Below, in pieces: positions 44,164-54,839 of a DNA stretch of 64,000 bases. A program made the position numbers and the translations under genes. The notes beneath the pieces were generated by a model. The model was given only the letters and a program-made list of their open reading frames with translations, searched no databases and was not told where the DNA came from. The DNA is from Silene latifolia (taxonomy: Eukaryota; Streptophyta; Magnoliopsida; Caryophyllales; Caryophyllaceae): positions 436,602,311 to 436,666,310 of the forward strand of contig NC_133538.1 in assembly GCF_048544455.1 (NCBI RefSeq). The letters run 5' to 3'. Every line of letters begins with the position of its first letter. The stretch's first letter is position 1.

Positions 44164-46581
44164 CGTCGCGAGTTGGGATGCTAGACGGGTTACAGCCCCG
44201 CTGGGGCAGAACCTGCGGGCGGAATCTGCTTGGGCCGAGGGTTTCGACGATAGCCAGTTGTTGCTTCGACTGGACAGGCACATCTCCTACCGTGCTCACG
44301 AGGGCTTGGTGAGTTGTGTCCCTTGATTTGAACTTTCGTCACTTTTTAAGTGTCAGACCTGAATAGGTGTTCTGAAGTTGTTTGTTTTTTATTTCAGGAG
44401 ATCGGCACCGTGAGGACTTTCTCGGGCTTTACTACTTTTTTGGGCCTTTACGACGTTCTCCAAGACGGGACGAGGGCGTTGATAGAGAGGTCGGCTTTTG
44501 GGCCGTTGGTGGCCGCTTGGCGGGATATTCACAGGTCTTCGATTAGGTCGAACCTGTGTCTGATCCGTGCCATGTTGGATCGGTACTGGGATACGACGTC
44601 GTCGTTCCACATGGAGTTCGGGGAGGTCGGCGTTACCTTAAAGGATTTTGCCATGATATCCGGCTTCGCTTGTGGCGAGACGCCTGTTGAGTTTACCGAG
44701 ACACCGGAGAGAGTGTCTTCTCCTACGGTTACTCATCTGATCGGTACTGCTTTGCCTGAGCCTTCTGACATTACCCCGTACCTAATCGCGAGTTCGTATG
44801 TGAGAGACCACTTCAAAAAGAGTGTGGCGAGTGTTGCTCCGGCGTCGTTGGAGAGTCCGGAGGCGGAGGCTAGAGCTGACGCGCAGGAGGCGCGATTGTG
44901 GTTGTGGTACTTCTTGGGTGCCACGTACTTTGGTGACAAGGGTGAGCGCTTGTCGACCAAAGTGCTTCCCCTCCTTGCTGACCTCGATACTTTGGGTCAG
45001 TTTGACTGGGTTACGCCGGCCTTAGCAAGTTTCACCCGGTACATGCACGTAGCGGTGCGTCCGGAGGCGATGGGGAATGCTAGTGCCCCTGCTTTGGTTG
45101 GTCCCAGCCTCATCTTTGAGGTACGAGCATTTTTTGTAGTTTCTTTTTTAGTTTGATTTTGATTTTGATTTTGGCAATTTTTGACAAATTGGCTGATTTG
45201 TGTTTGCTGTGTTTGATTACGGGCTTAGTTGTACTCTTACTTCGCCCCTCTACGTCCGGGGACCACAGGCGGTGTCCCCTTTACCTACCCTGCTGTGAGG
45301 GGTTGGACGGTGGCTCGGAAGAAGTCGACTAAGTCGAATTACGAGGACTGCAGGCGTCGCGTGAACAAGCTTCGAGTTGCTGACGTGAGTCGTTGTTCCT
45401 TACTCTTTTTTCTTTGTAGAATTATATAGAGATAGGATGACTAGGTAGCTTAGGAAGCCCCCATTCGGTTGAGTAGCTTTGTTCTGAATGCAGTTTGTAG
45501 GGTGGCCTTGGGAGCACTACACGGACGTGTCGGCCGCCGTCAGGGAGCGTCTGCGGCCTTGCAGCTCCCAGTGCTTGTACTTGGAAACGGCGATAGAGCC
45601 GTATTGGTACTTGGGCGAGCGTTTAGCTCGTCAGTGCCTTACTGAGTTCTTCGTGGTACCGGTCGACCCGCCTAGGGTGTCGTTCAAGGAGTCGACCCCT
45701 GACGAGGTTGAGGAGCACCTTCACGGTCAGGGAGGTGAGGCGCTGTTGCTGCGGGACGTCGACTACGACACCTTCCGGTTGTCGAGGCTTGCCTGGTACC
45801 CGATTGAGGTATGTTTTCCTCTGTTCTTTTGTTTTCATTGTCTCCTTTGATAGGAGGGTTTGTTACCTTTGACGCGGACCCGAATTGCAGGGGGTCGACG
45901 CGTTAATGAGGACTCAGCCTCCAGTTTTCCCGGCGGAGACCACCTTTCAGGAGCCGGGTGGTGAGGACCTACAGTTGTGCCTGCCAGAGCATGCGGTCGC
46001 TGAGGTGACCGACGTTGGCATGGAGTGGAGGTTGAGCGTTCTGAGGGTGAGTTCCTGACTTGAACATTTTTCCTCATTTGTGTTTTGCCTTAGATTGCAT
46101 TGAAGGACATTTTTGAATGTAGGTGACGACCGTTAGTCATCAGGCTTTGTGGCGGATGGCTAACCGCTGGAGGGCGCTTGCTGGTGACATGGCTGCGAGG
46201 GAGGCTCGGCTTTTTCAGGTACTTTTGTGTGTTGTTTTTGTGTATTTTGTGTTGCGTTTCACGTTTTTAGATCTTGATGACCTGTATTGTGTTTTGTAGG
46301 GTACTGCGGATCCAGCGGAGCTTGCTCGGGTTCGCGCTAAGTTGGATGCAGCTAGGTCGATGGTCGAGGCCCAAGGGTTGGGGATCACTCGTCGGGACCA
46401 GGAGTTGAGGCGTCGTGAGGACGAGTTACGAAGCCGAGATGCGGAGATTGCTTCTCTGAGGGCTCAGTTGGCTGCAGCGGAGGAGCTTCACGTCGAGATG
46501 GAGCGTGAGACGTTGGAGAGTTCCCCGGAGAGGGAGTCTGAGCAGGTGGTAGGTGTCTGCGTTGGCGGCGACTCCTCGTGA
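44156..46581 (+). CDS. Plant mobile domain (PMD) protein, seven exons, intact frame
   Basis: Exons 44156-44308, 44398-45120, 45229-45384, 45494-45808, 45891-46046, 46123-46218 and 46300-46581. All introns are GT-AG and all junctions are phase 0, giving about 626 residues without a stop. The domain region (exons 2-4) has LIRAMLDRYWDTTSSFHMEFGEVGVTLKDFAMISGF (in part), typical of the PMD/MAIN family, followed by FVGWPWEHYTDVSAAVRERL and YLGERLARQCLTEFF. The last exon is a coiled coil (RRDQELRRREDELRSRDAEI, ASLRAQLAAAEELHVEME). Family members act in nuclear silencing and transcription control, and PMD genes also ride in transposons. This copy is antisense to element D and lies downstream of its pol. 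It is unusual in being intact beside a dead gag-pol. The start could instead be upstream at 40453. Confidence 0.85.
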
Positions 46582-47500
46582 GATAGGGACTGGTCCGACG
46601 GGAGGCGCTGAGTAGTTGTAGTAGCTTGCCCGTGTCTTGGACTCTTGTTTGTATATATTTACATTTTGCGTGAGGCGGTTTGTATATATGTGTTTTTGGA
46701 TTGTGGTTTATTTTGTGATTTTTGGCTTTTTTGTGTTGTGTTTCGGAGGAGTGCTGTCGGCTGTCAATTCTCCTTTTTGCTTCGCACTAGTTCCTGCATC
46801 GTTAGTGTAGAAAACAGACAACAGGTAGCACATATGCATAAACGTAAACACGTAAAAGCATACAAAATTAACCAAGATGACTTGAAGTTAAAATTGAATT
46901 TTGAAAAATGAAGTGAATTTTGAAAAATTCCGCGATAAGTCGTCATGTTTGGAATTCAAAAGAAATTAATTTGAAAGCTGAGCAATTAACTCGTGTCTTG
47001 AATTAAATTGCATTGAAATTGTTGAAATTGATTTGTGACTCGAAAAATTTCAAACTCAATCCGTCAGGGAAGAATTTTAGAAAAGATTTTTACGAGTGTA
47101 TTTGATTCGATTTAATGAGGTCAAGACTCGAATTTGTGAGCGCTTGAATTTTTGAGGAAAACTGATGTCGTGTTATCAATTTTCGATTTTTATTTTGATG
47201 GAAAATTGCGAAAATGTGAAAAAATTTTGGAATTTTGACTCACATAGAAACGATCCGTTGCGGATCGGGGCGACTAGCCCTTCCCCCTTTAAAAAAAGAA
47301 AGAATAATCCGTATGTTTAAAGCTGCGTCATGGAAACCGTGTCGGATTTCGTAAAACGCGAAAACAAGGAAATGTGAGTGTGAGGAAACACAAAATGTCC
47401 TGGATCATCCCGAAGAGGCGCGAGCGTTCTGGTGGGAGGTTTGAGTTGTCAGGAGAAAACACAAGTTGAAAGAGACAAGTCAAAGCGGGAATCCTGGTGG
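46582..47500 (+). other. Spacer between the two plus-strand genes
   Basis: No gene seen. It is A/T-rich with a small GC-rich patch (47260-47290). GAGGCGCGAG occurs at 47415 and 47511. Confidence 0.6.
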
Positions 47501-47510
47501 AGGTCCTAAC

Positions 47511-47590
47511 GAGGCGCGAGTAGCCTGGCGATGGGAGCCAGCTCTCCCCTTTTTCTGAAAAACGCGCTGATTGTTTTTGTATAAATAGTG
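47511..47590 (+). promoter_or_regulatory. Putative promoter of the DUF7745-like gene
   Basis: GAGGCGCGAG at 47511, then GTATAAATAG at 47579-47588 (TATA box), about 90 bp before the ATG at 47674. Confidence 0.55.
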
Positions 47591-47673
47591 ATGTTTGCGC
47601 TTCATTGTTTCATCATCCGAAACACAAAAACATCTCTATAAAACCTCTTCTTCTTCTTCCACAAATATATTTC

Positions 47674-49131
47674 ATGGATGGCTTTGAGAATGCGTTGCGA
47701 CAATGGTGCCGGGATTTGTCGCCTCCCGAAAAGTATCAACTCATTTGCATGGGAGTTGGTCAATTGTTGGGGCTCCGTCATGTCAACGTGCAATCCTCAT
47801 TCCTCGAAGCATGTTCCCGGTTTTGGGATTCGAAACACCATGTTTTCGTTTTCCCGAAAGGTCAAATTTGTCCTCTTGCCGAAGAAGTTGGAGCCATTGG
47901 TGGGTGGCCGGGTTGTGTTCCGATGCTTTCTCCGACTCGGTTATGCTATAAGAAGAAATTCCGTTCAATGTTGGGTTTGTCGACAAGTCAAGTCAACTTC
48001 CTTCTTGCTCCACATGGCGTGGATATGTTGGCTCTCATCAACATCTTTTCCAACCGATTAGATGCCAATGTTTCGGGGGTGGCTAGGAGAAGGGCTCTTG
48101 CCTTTTGCCTTGTCTATGTATACCTCTTCGTTGATGCTTTGAAGAAGGAGGGGCCGAAATGCTATGGTAGCATGACCCTTGTACATGTGGTTGAGCAAAT
48201 GGAGCATGGTAGAGATCCATCATGGTTAGTGCTTGGAGAGATCATCCAAGCTTTGGACAAGGAAGGTTCTTTCGGAGAAGCTCCTTCATTTGGGTCCCCA
48301 AGGATCCTCCAGGTGTGGCTATTGGACAGGCTAAGGTATGTAGAGCCTCCGGTTGATTCTTCTTCTTATTCCTTCCGTCACTTTACCATGAGGAAGAAAT
48401 TGTACTCGGATAGTTTTGCTTCTACTGAGGCTTATTGGGCCGCAAGATTGTCGGAGGAGGGTGGTCCTCACATTCGTTGGGTGGTGCCATGGTGGCACTT
48501 GAGGTCCTTCACAGGGTTGCCCGCTTCGGGTGCTAGTCCTCGTTCTTTTATGGTGGTGGGTTTGAAGGTTGCTTCCTTCATTTATCCCGAAAGGCTCATG
48601 AGGCAAATGGGGCGTCAACAAAAGGTGCCCGCTCAAGATACCCTTATCCAAGAGAATGGTTTCCGGAACTCCGAGCTTGTGGAGGTCCTCGAAAGATGGT
48701 GGGCCACTCAACCGCTTTGGGAGGTACCGGACCCCGTTGCCACGACATGGGTGACTCCCGCTTATGTCAAGTGGTCACGTGCTCCGTCCTTAGAAGAGAG
48801 GTCCAAATTTCGTAAGGACGAGGTTGTCGATTTGAAGTATCGAGAGGTTGGCACGGCCAACTGTGCCTTCTTTTAGGAGTATGTTGATGGAGCTAGTCCC
48901 GATGTGATGAGACCACCAAAGAGGAGAAGCTCGGGTCCCAAGAACATGGTGGGCCGTGCCTCGGCTTGTTTTCGGCCGAACATGGGGTCTTGCACTAGAC
49001 CGGAGGCCGTTGCCGTTGTAGATTCGTTGAGGATCCATTCCGAAGAGGAAATCCATGCTAGGCGGGCCAACAAGAAGAACAAGGGGAAGATGCACCCCGA
49101 GGGAAAAGGCAAGGGTATAATGGAAGAGTGA
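47674..49131 (+). pseudogene. DUF7745/PMD-like antisense gene with one in-frame stop
   Basis: The start is taken at ATG 47674 (MDGFENALRQWCRDLSPPE), just after a leader with a TATA box. The domain shows the family pattern FWDSKHHVFVFPKGQICPLA with EEVGAIGGWPG, then ALAFCLVYVYLFVDALKKEG and RHFTMRKKLYSDSFASTEAY, and IRWVVPWWHLRSFTGLP further on. A TAG at 48874-48876 (after TANCAFF) is the only break. The same frame continues EYVDGASPDVMRPPKRRSS to a basic Lys/Gly-rich end (KNKGKMHPEGKGKGIMEE) and TGA at 49131, so the full length would be about 485 residues. DUF7745 proteins are common in plant repeats and have no proven function. It is antisense to element D. Confidence 0.75.
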
Positions 49132-49930
49132 AGACCTCCATTACCCATTTTATTATTATGTTGTACTAGCTAGTTATTGTGTGTTTTGTGCTAGTTTTAT
49201 TATGTGAGGTGTTTTAGTCGACACCTTAGCTTTGACAAGTTGCAGACTCGTCGAGCTTTGTTTGTTGTTGAAATTGTAATCCCTCCCATTATTAATTAAA
49301 TAAGAGGATTGCTTGTGTCAAAAATTGGGAACGCTCATTTCTTCCATCCATTTTGTAAAGGTAATTCGATTTGAATCATCCTAAACGTTTGCACTTGGAA
49401 AAGTGGGATTTTTGTAGGAAGGGAGAAAGACTACTTTTTGTATTTTTGCGGGGAAAAGGGAATGTTGTTCCCTTTTCTCTCTTTTTTGAAAGTTGATGTG
49501 GGTGATGTTTTTTTATTATGGGGGTGATGTTTTTTGATTATGGGGATGTTTGTATCCTTCTTGTGTAAGAAAGGACTGCCTACGTATCCACCTGAAAAGG
49601 TGAAATCAAACCATGATTATAGTTCGAAATGTTTTGTAAATTTTGATTGGGTTTTGTGGTTGTATCTCTCATGTATAAAAGGGGTTGCCTACGTATCCAC
49701 CTGAAGAGGTGAAATCAAACCATGCTCGTAATTTAGGGGTTTTTGTTTGTTTTAGTACAAATGGACGTTGCCTTTGACAGATCAAAGGACATTCAAAACG
49801 GGCAAGGTGCCGCAACTTAGACTCGATAAAACGTGTAATTTCAAATCAGAACGCGTTTGAGGAACTTGACTTGAAAAGGGTTAAGGTGGACTAGTTGTGA
49901 AACTAGGCTTGGATCGTTAGTTGCTACGGT
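49132..49930 (-). other. Element D region downstream of pol
   Basis: No gene. Two copies of a segment with CCTACGTATCCACCTGAA and AGGTGAAATCAAACCATG lie at 49582-49620 and 49689-49727, about 107 bp apart. On the minus strand this is a GGATACGTAGGC segment of a type I associate with the 3' part of Ogre/Tat elements. Confidence 0.6.
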
Positions 49931-51290
49931 TCAAGGGTAGTATTTCTTAAGTTGGTCTAGGTTGGTCGGGTTTGTAAAATCCTCCCCATCTAGGTCACTC
50001 AGTCTCACTGCGCCCCCCGAAAGTATTTTCTTGACCAGGTATGGCCCGGCCCAGTTGGGTTTGAATTTTCCCCTTGGATCGACGGGTAGCGGTGCTCGGA
50101 CCGACTTGAGGACCAAGTCGCCCTCCTTAATGTTCCTGGGTTTGACCCTCTTGTTGAATGCCCGTTATATATGTCGTTGGTATAGCTGGACGTTGTGCAA
50201 GGCGTTGAGCCGCCGTTTGTCTAGAAGAGTGAGTTGTTCGTACCTTTGGCGGGTCCATTCCGCCCCAGGGACTTGGCTCTCCAGTAGGATGCATAGAAAA
50301 CGGACCTCTAACTCTACTGGTTGAAACGCCTCCATACCGTATGCTAGGTAGAAGGGTGTGGCGCCTGTCAGTGTTCAAATGGAGGTTCGGTACACCCAGA
50401 GTGCGAATGGGAGTTTGCTCGGCCAATTGCAGTAGTTGTCTTGCATTTTCTTGATAATGGTGACAAGAGTTTTGTTAGCTGCCTCCACCGCTCCGTTGGT
50501 TTGGGGAGGATAGGGGAATGATCGATGTCGTTTGATCTTGTATTTGTCCGGCAAGGCCTGAGTTTCCGCTCGGAAGTGAGAGCCTTGATCGCTGATGATT
50601 TCATGGGGTACACCATATCTGCAGATGATGTTGTTCTGGATGAATTTGGCCACTTATTTGGTGGTCAAGACTGCATATGACTGCGCTTCCACCCATTTGG
50701 TGAAGTAGTCGATGGCGACGAGGACGAAACAATGTCCCTTGGTGCCCACTGGGTTGACTTTCCCGATGATGTCGATGCCCCATGTTGAGAAAGGCCAGGG
50801 TGACGTCATGGTGTATAAAAGGGATGGTGGTATATGTTTTATGCTGGCGAAGATTTGGCAATTGTGGCAATGTTTGATGTAGTAGTTACGGTAATCGGCT
50901 TCCATGGTGGTCCATTAGTAACCTAGCCGTATGATTTTATGGGTAAGCATCATTGCGCTCATGTAAGGTCCACATTCTCCGTCGTGAACCTCTCCCGTGA
51001 CTTTTTTGGCTTTGTGATGGTCAATGCAAAGGAGGATAATCCCTTGGGATGTTCTTTTGTATAATTGATTTTGGTTCATCATAAATTGTGATGCAAGTAA
51101 ACGGATGACTCTTTGTCCTCTTTGGTCAGAGTTAGGAGGGAATTCGTTTTTGGTTTTGTAGTTGAGGATGGCTTGGTACCAGGGCTCATCATGGCTTTCC
51201 TCGTCGTTGTTGATGGCACAAATGTGAGCTGGCTCGCTCCTTCTCTCGACACATAGGGGCATCGATGTCATGTCGTCAGGTATGTTGACG
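49931..51290 (-). pseudogene. Element D integrase
   Basis: Minus strand. The N-terminal zinc region is partly kept (VHDGECGPYMSAMM, KHCHNCQ). All three core acidic residues are present: D in WGIDIIGKV (about 50780), D in ISDQGSHF (about 50585) and E in QTNGAVEAANK (about 50490). The C-terminal GPY-type module is NWAGPYLVKKILSGGAV, ending LKKYYP at 49931. The frame is constant but contains stops at about 50915, 50654, 50375 and 50165. Confidence 0.85.
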
Positions 51291-51760
51291 AGCACGGCAA
51301 GTTTTGCCAGGGCATCAGCAAATTGATTTTCCTCTCGTGGCAAGTGGAAGTAGTCGACTTGGTCGAAGAACTCGGCCTCTTGATTGATTCTCGCTTGGTA
51401 GGGAGCTAAACTGTTACTTCGGATTTTCCATGATCCGGACACCTGATTGATGATGAGCGAGGAATCGCCGTGTACCCTCAGTCTTTTGATGCCAAGTGTG
51501 ATGGCTGCTTGCAGGCCGATGAGACATGCCTCATATTCAGCGGCATTGTTGGTGACGGCGAAGTCTATTTTGACCAAGATCGGAACATGTTATCCCTCTG
51601 GTGATATTAGGAGGATTCCTACCCCAAAGCCTCTCAGATTAGATGCACCATCAAAGTATAGGTCCCATGCATCGGAGTCAGCACAAAGGATGTCTTCGTC
51701 AGGAATTGACCATGTGTCGGTCGTTGGATCCTCGTTGACGGGATTTTCTGCCAGGAAATC
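51291..51760 (-). pseudogene. Element D second (archaeal-type) RNase H
   Basis: LYFDGASNLRGFGVGILL starts near 51670. A TAA at 51590 interrupts it, then VKIDFAVTNNAAEYEACLI, LRVHGDSSLIINQVSGSW and HLPREENQFADALAKLA follow in the same frame. The acidic residues D, E and D are present. The dual RNase H supports assignment to the Tat/Ogre clade. Confidence 0.8.
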
Positions 51761-52174
51761 GGCGACTGCTCTTCCCTTATTAACTTTGAGGGGTATAAAC
51801 TTGAGATCGAACTCGGACAACATGAGTGTCCACCTAGACAGCCTTCCATTTAGTACGGGTTTTTCGAAGATATATTTGACCGGGTCCATATTGGAGTAGA
51901 TGTGGACCGCGTAGCTGAGCATATAATGCCGCAGCTTCTTTGTTGACCATACTAGGGCAAGGCATGTCTTTTTCAGTTGGTTGTACCTTGTCTTGTACTC
52001 AATGAACTTTTTGCTGATGTAGTAGATGGCTCGTTCTTCGCCGTCGACTGTTTGTGCTAGCATTGCTCCTATGGCTGTGTCTGTAACAGTCAGGTATAGG
52101 GATAAAGGAATCCCTGGTTGAGGTGGCATGAGGACAGGAGGTTTGGATAGGATTTCCTTTATCCTGTCGAAGGC
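51761..52174 (-). pseudogene. Element D RNase H
   Basis: Starts after a TAG at 52175 in the same frame as RT. It contains PLSLYLTVTDTAIGAMLAQ, AIYYISKKFIEYKTRYN, CLALVWSTKKLRHYM and LSRWTLMLSEFDLKFIP, the normal retroelement RNase H blocks. Confidence 0.85.
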
Positions 52175-53056
52175 CTATTGACAGTCATCGTCCCAATCGG
52201 TGTGATCGGAGGCGCGAAGTTTCTTGAATATTGGTTCACAAATCATGGTGAGCTTGGGAATGAAGCGGCTGATGTATTGGACCTCACCGAGAAATCCCCG
52301 AATCTCCTTGTCGTCCTTAGGTCGAGGCATTTGCTGAAGAGCTTTGATTTTGGTTGGATCAATCTCAATGCCGCTTTTGCTGACGACATGTCCCAAGAGT
52401 TTTCCGGAGGTGACCCCGAATGCACACTTCTGAGGATTTAGTCTCATGTTATATTTCCGCAGACAAGCGAAGAATTTTCGAAGGGCGTTGATGTAACTGT
52501 CTCGTTCTCTCGATTTGACGAACATGTCGTCGACATACACCTCTACCTCCTTGTGCATCATATCATGTAGGAGAGTGGTAGCGGTTCTTTGATAGGTAGC
52601 CCCGGCATTGATGAGACCGAAAGGCATGACTGTGTAGCAATATGTACCCCACTGTGTAGTGAATGCAGTCTTGTGCATGTCTTCCTCAGCCATTTTAATC
52701 TGGTTGTATCCGGCATACCCGTCCACGAATGATAGGAGAGCATGTTCGGCAGTGTTGTCTACTAGAATGTCAACATGTGGCAAAGGGAAGTTGTGTTTTG
52801 GACTCGCCCTGTTCAGATACCTGAAGTCGACGCAAACCCGAATTCTCCCGTCTTTCTTCGGTACAGGAACAATGTTGGCCACCCAGTCAGAGTATTCAGA
52901 CACTTTGACGAAATCAGCCTTAAATTGTTTATCCACTTCTTCCTTGATTTTTAGGGCCCATTCAGGACGCATCCGACGTAGCTTCTGCTTTACGGGTTTA
53001 GCTCCGGGCTTAATGGGTATCCGGTGCTCTGTAATTTCCCTGTCAATCCCAGGCAT
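52175..53056 (-). pseudogene. Element D reverse transcriptase
   Basis: 293-codon ORF starting MPGIDREITEHRIPIKPGAK. It holds the RT blocks PVPKKDGRIRVCVDFRYLN, HALLSFVDGYAGYNQIKM, YCYTVMPFGLINAGATYQR and the catalytic YVDDMFVKS (about 52515-52540), then LNPQKCAFGVTSGKLLGHV. It ends at a TAG after DWDDDCQ. This domain is itself intact. Confidence 0.9.
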
Positions 53057-53179
53057 GTCTCTGTAGGACCAGGCGAATACGTCCTTGTATTCGTGGTGGA
53101 GGTCAATGAACTGTTGTCTTTCCGAGGGGTCTAGGGTTGTCCCTATCCTAAGTTCTTGAGGTGTGTTGTCGGTCCCTAT

Positions 53180-54352
53180 GTTAATAGGTTAGGTCTCCTC
53201 AATGATGGAGGTTCTGGTTTCACGTTTGTCATGTTCTTTGGCTAGGTCAGGTGGGTAGTCACTCAAGTCAAATTCCTCATAGTCATTCAGAATTGCATTG
53301 GAGTTAAATTGAGACGAGTCATAAGCAAACTTAGCGTTCATTAAGTTGACACAACCGAAAAGCTCGGAGAGGACAGACATATCATGGTCAGTCAGAGGCA
53401 ACACAGCAGAGGAGGTGGCCCCTGGAACAGGCTTCATGTTGTCACCTTTCATGGGAGTGGGGGTGACCCTAGTAGACTCAGCCTCTGAATCAGCCACGAC
53501 CTTGTGATAAAATAGTGGGAAGGGGACCTTAACTAGGACATCGGGAGTGTTAGGAGATATGACAGACTCTGACTCTGACTCAGACTCAGATTCAGATTCT
53601 TCTCCATTTCCGTCTTTGAACATAGGGCCTTCTCCAGTTGTGATCTTGAGAATGCGGCCTCGGCGGTCGGTCCACTTGACGGTTTTCCTTTAGCCTTGCG
53701 TAGCTTTCTCCGGGTCAGTGTCGGAGATTAAGGCAGTTGGGTCAAACTGATTGTCCTTCAGGGCGATGTTGATAATGTCCTCATAGTCGAGGCGCTTAAT
53801 GTTATCCTCTCCAAAGAGGAGGGTGACAGCTTGTCCATCGAGGCATGACGACGGCTTAGACTCAGTTGATGCAGCTTCGGTGTTGTCGGGGATGAAGTAG
53901 CAGTCCTGGAAGACTTCCAAACCCGGGTATCTGGCCTTGGCCACAGAGTCATAGATCGGCTCCGAAAAGCCATGGTAGAGCTCTGATTCTCCCTCGGGAA
54001 AAAAGTATACATTGAGGGTCAGATGATAGGGACAGAAGATAACTCCGTGCCTCTTGCGTTTTCGAACTAGGAGGTTCATCTCCGGGATATCTTCATCGGT
54101 AGGTTCATATCCCAGTCCGAAGGGAATGTTGGGGACCTTAGCCTGTTTCAAGGGAGGTAAGGTGCTCTTCAGTGGATTAAGGGGCAAGCCCGAGAAGTAG
54201 CCCTGGCGCATCATGATGCGGTTGACTGTGAGGTTGGCAAACGGGTCACAATCAAAGGGTGTTGATTCATCAGTTATGGCATTCACAGCTTGGAACCCCC
54301 ACATTTCATTATCATCTTCCTCAATGGTCTGGGAGGCTATTCCCTTTCTCAT
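53180..54352 (-). pseudogene. Element D linker between protease and RT
   Basis: Two ORF segments (54352-53690 and 53623-53189) separated by a stop. The second contains a Ser-Glu run (SESESESESESE) near 53570-53610, the product of a GACTCT/GACTCA-type microsatellite. Such a variable linker sits between protease and RT in Ogre-type elements; no catalytic motif is seen. Confidence 0.65.
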
Positions 54353-54832
54353 GACAGCTTTGATCGGGGAAGCAGGAATTGTGATCGTTTTCCCGTTGAA
54401 GGGGACCCTGATCTTCTGGTGGAGAGTTGAGGTAACTGCCTTGACGGCGTGAATCTAGGGACGTCCCAGGAGCATATTGAAGGAGGCGTCGATGTCGACC
54501 ACCTGAAAACTGGTTTGCCTTTCCAGTGGTCCGGTTGCAACAGTCAAAGTGATGAGGCCCGCTACCTTGCGACGAGTGCCGTCGTAGGCGCGTACTCCTT
54601 GATTTGTTGGGACCAAATCAGCTTCCTTAATACCCAGCGTGTGAGCAGTCTTGAAGGGAATGACATTTACCGCGGATCCATCATCTACAAGGACCATGGG
54701 TACATTCTTCTTGAGACATTGTACGGTAATGTACAGGGCAAGATTATGATTGGCTCCAAAGGGAGGGATATCTTCGTCAGAGAAGACGACTGGGTTGTTC
54801 AAGTCAGGGGCGTCCCTCGTCATATGTGCCAC
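54353..54832 (-). pseudogene. Element D aspartic protease
   Basis: Minus ORF 54832-54455 with VPMVLVDDGSAVNVIPFKT, the active-site Asp in VDDGSA (about 54680), and SFNMLLGRP at its end. The next codon is TAG where Trp is usual (LGRPWIHA), followed in frame by IHAVKAVTSTLHQKI. Confidence 0.85.
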
Positions 54833-54839
54833 TATTTAT

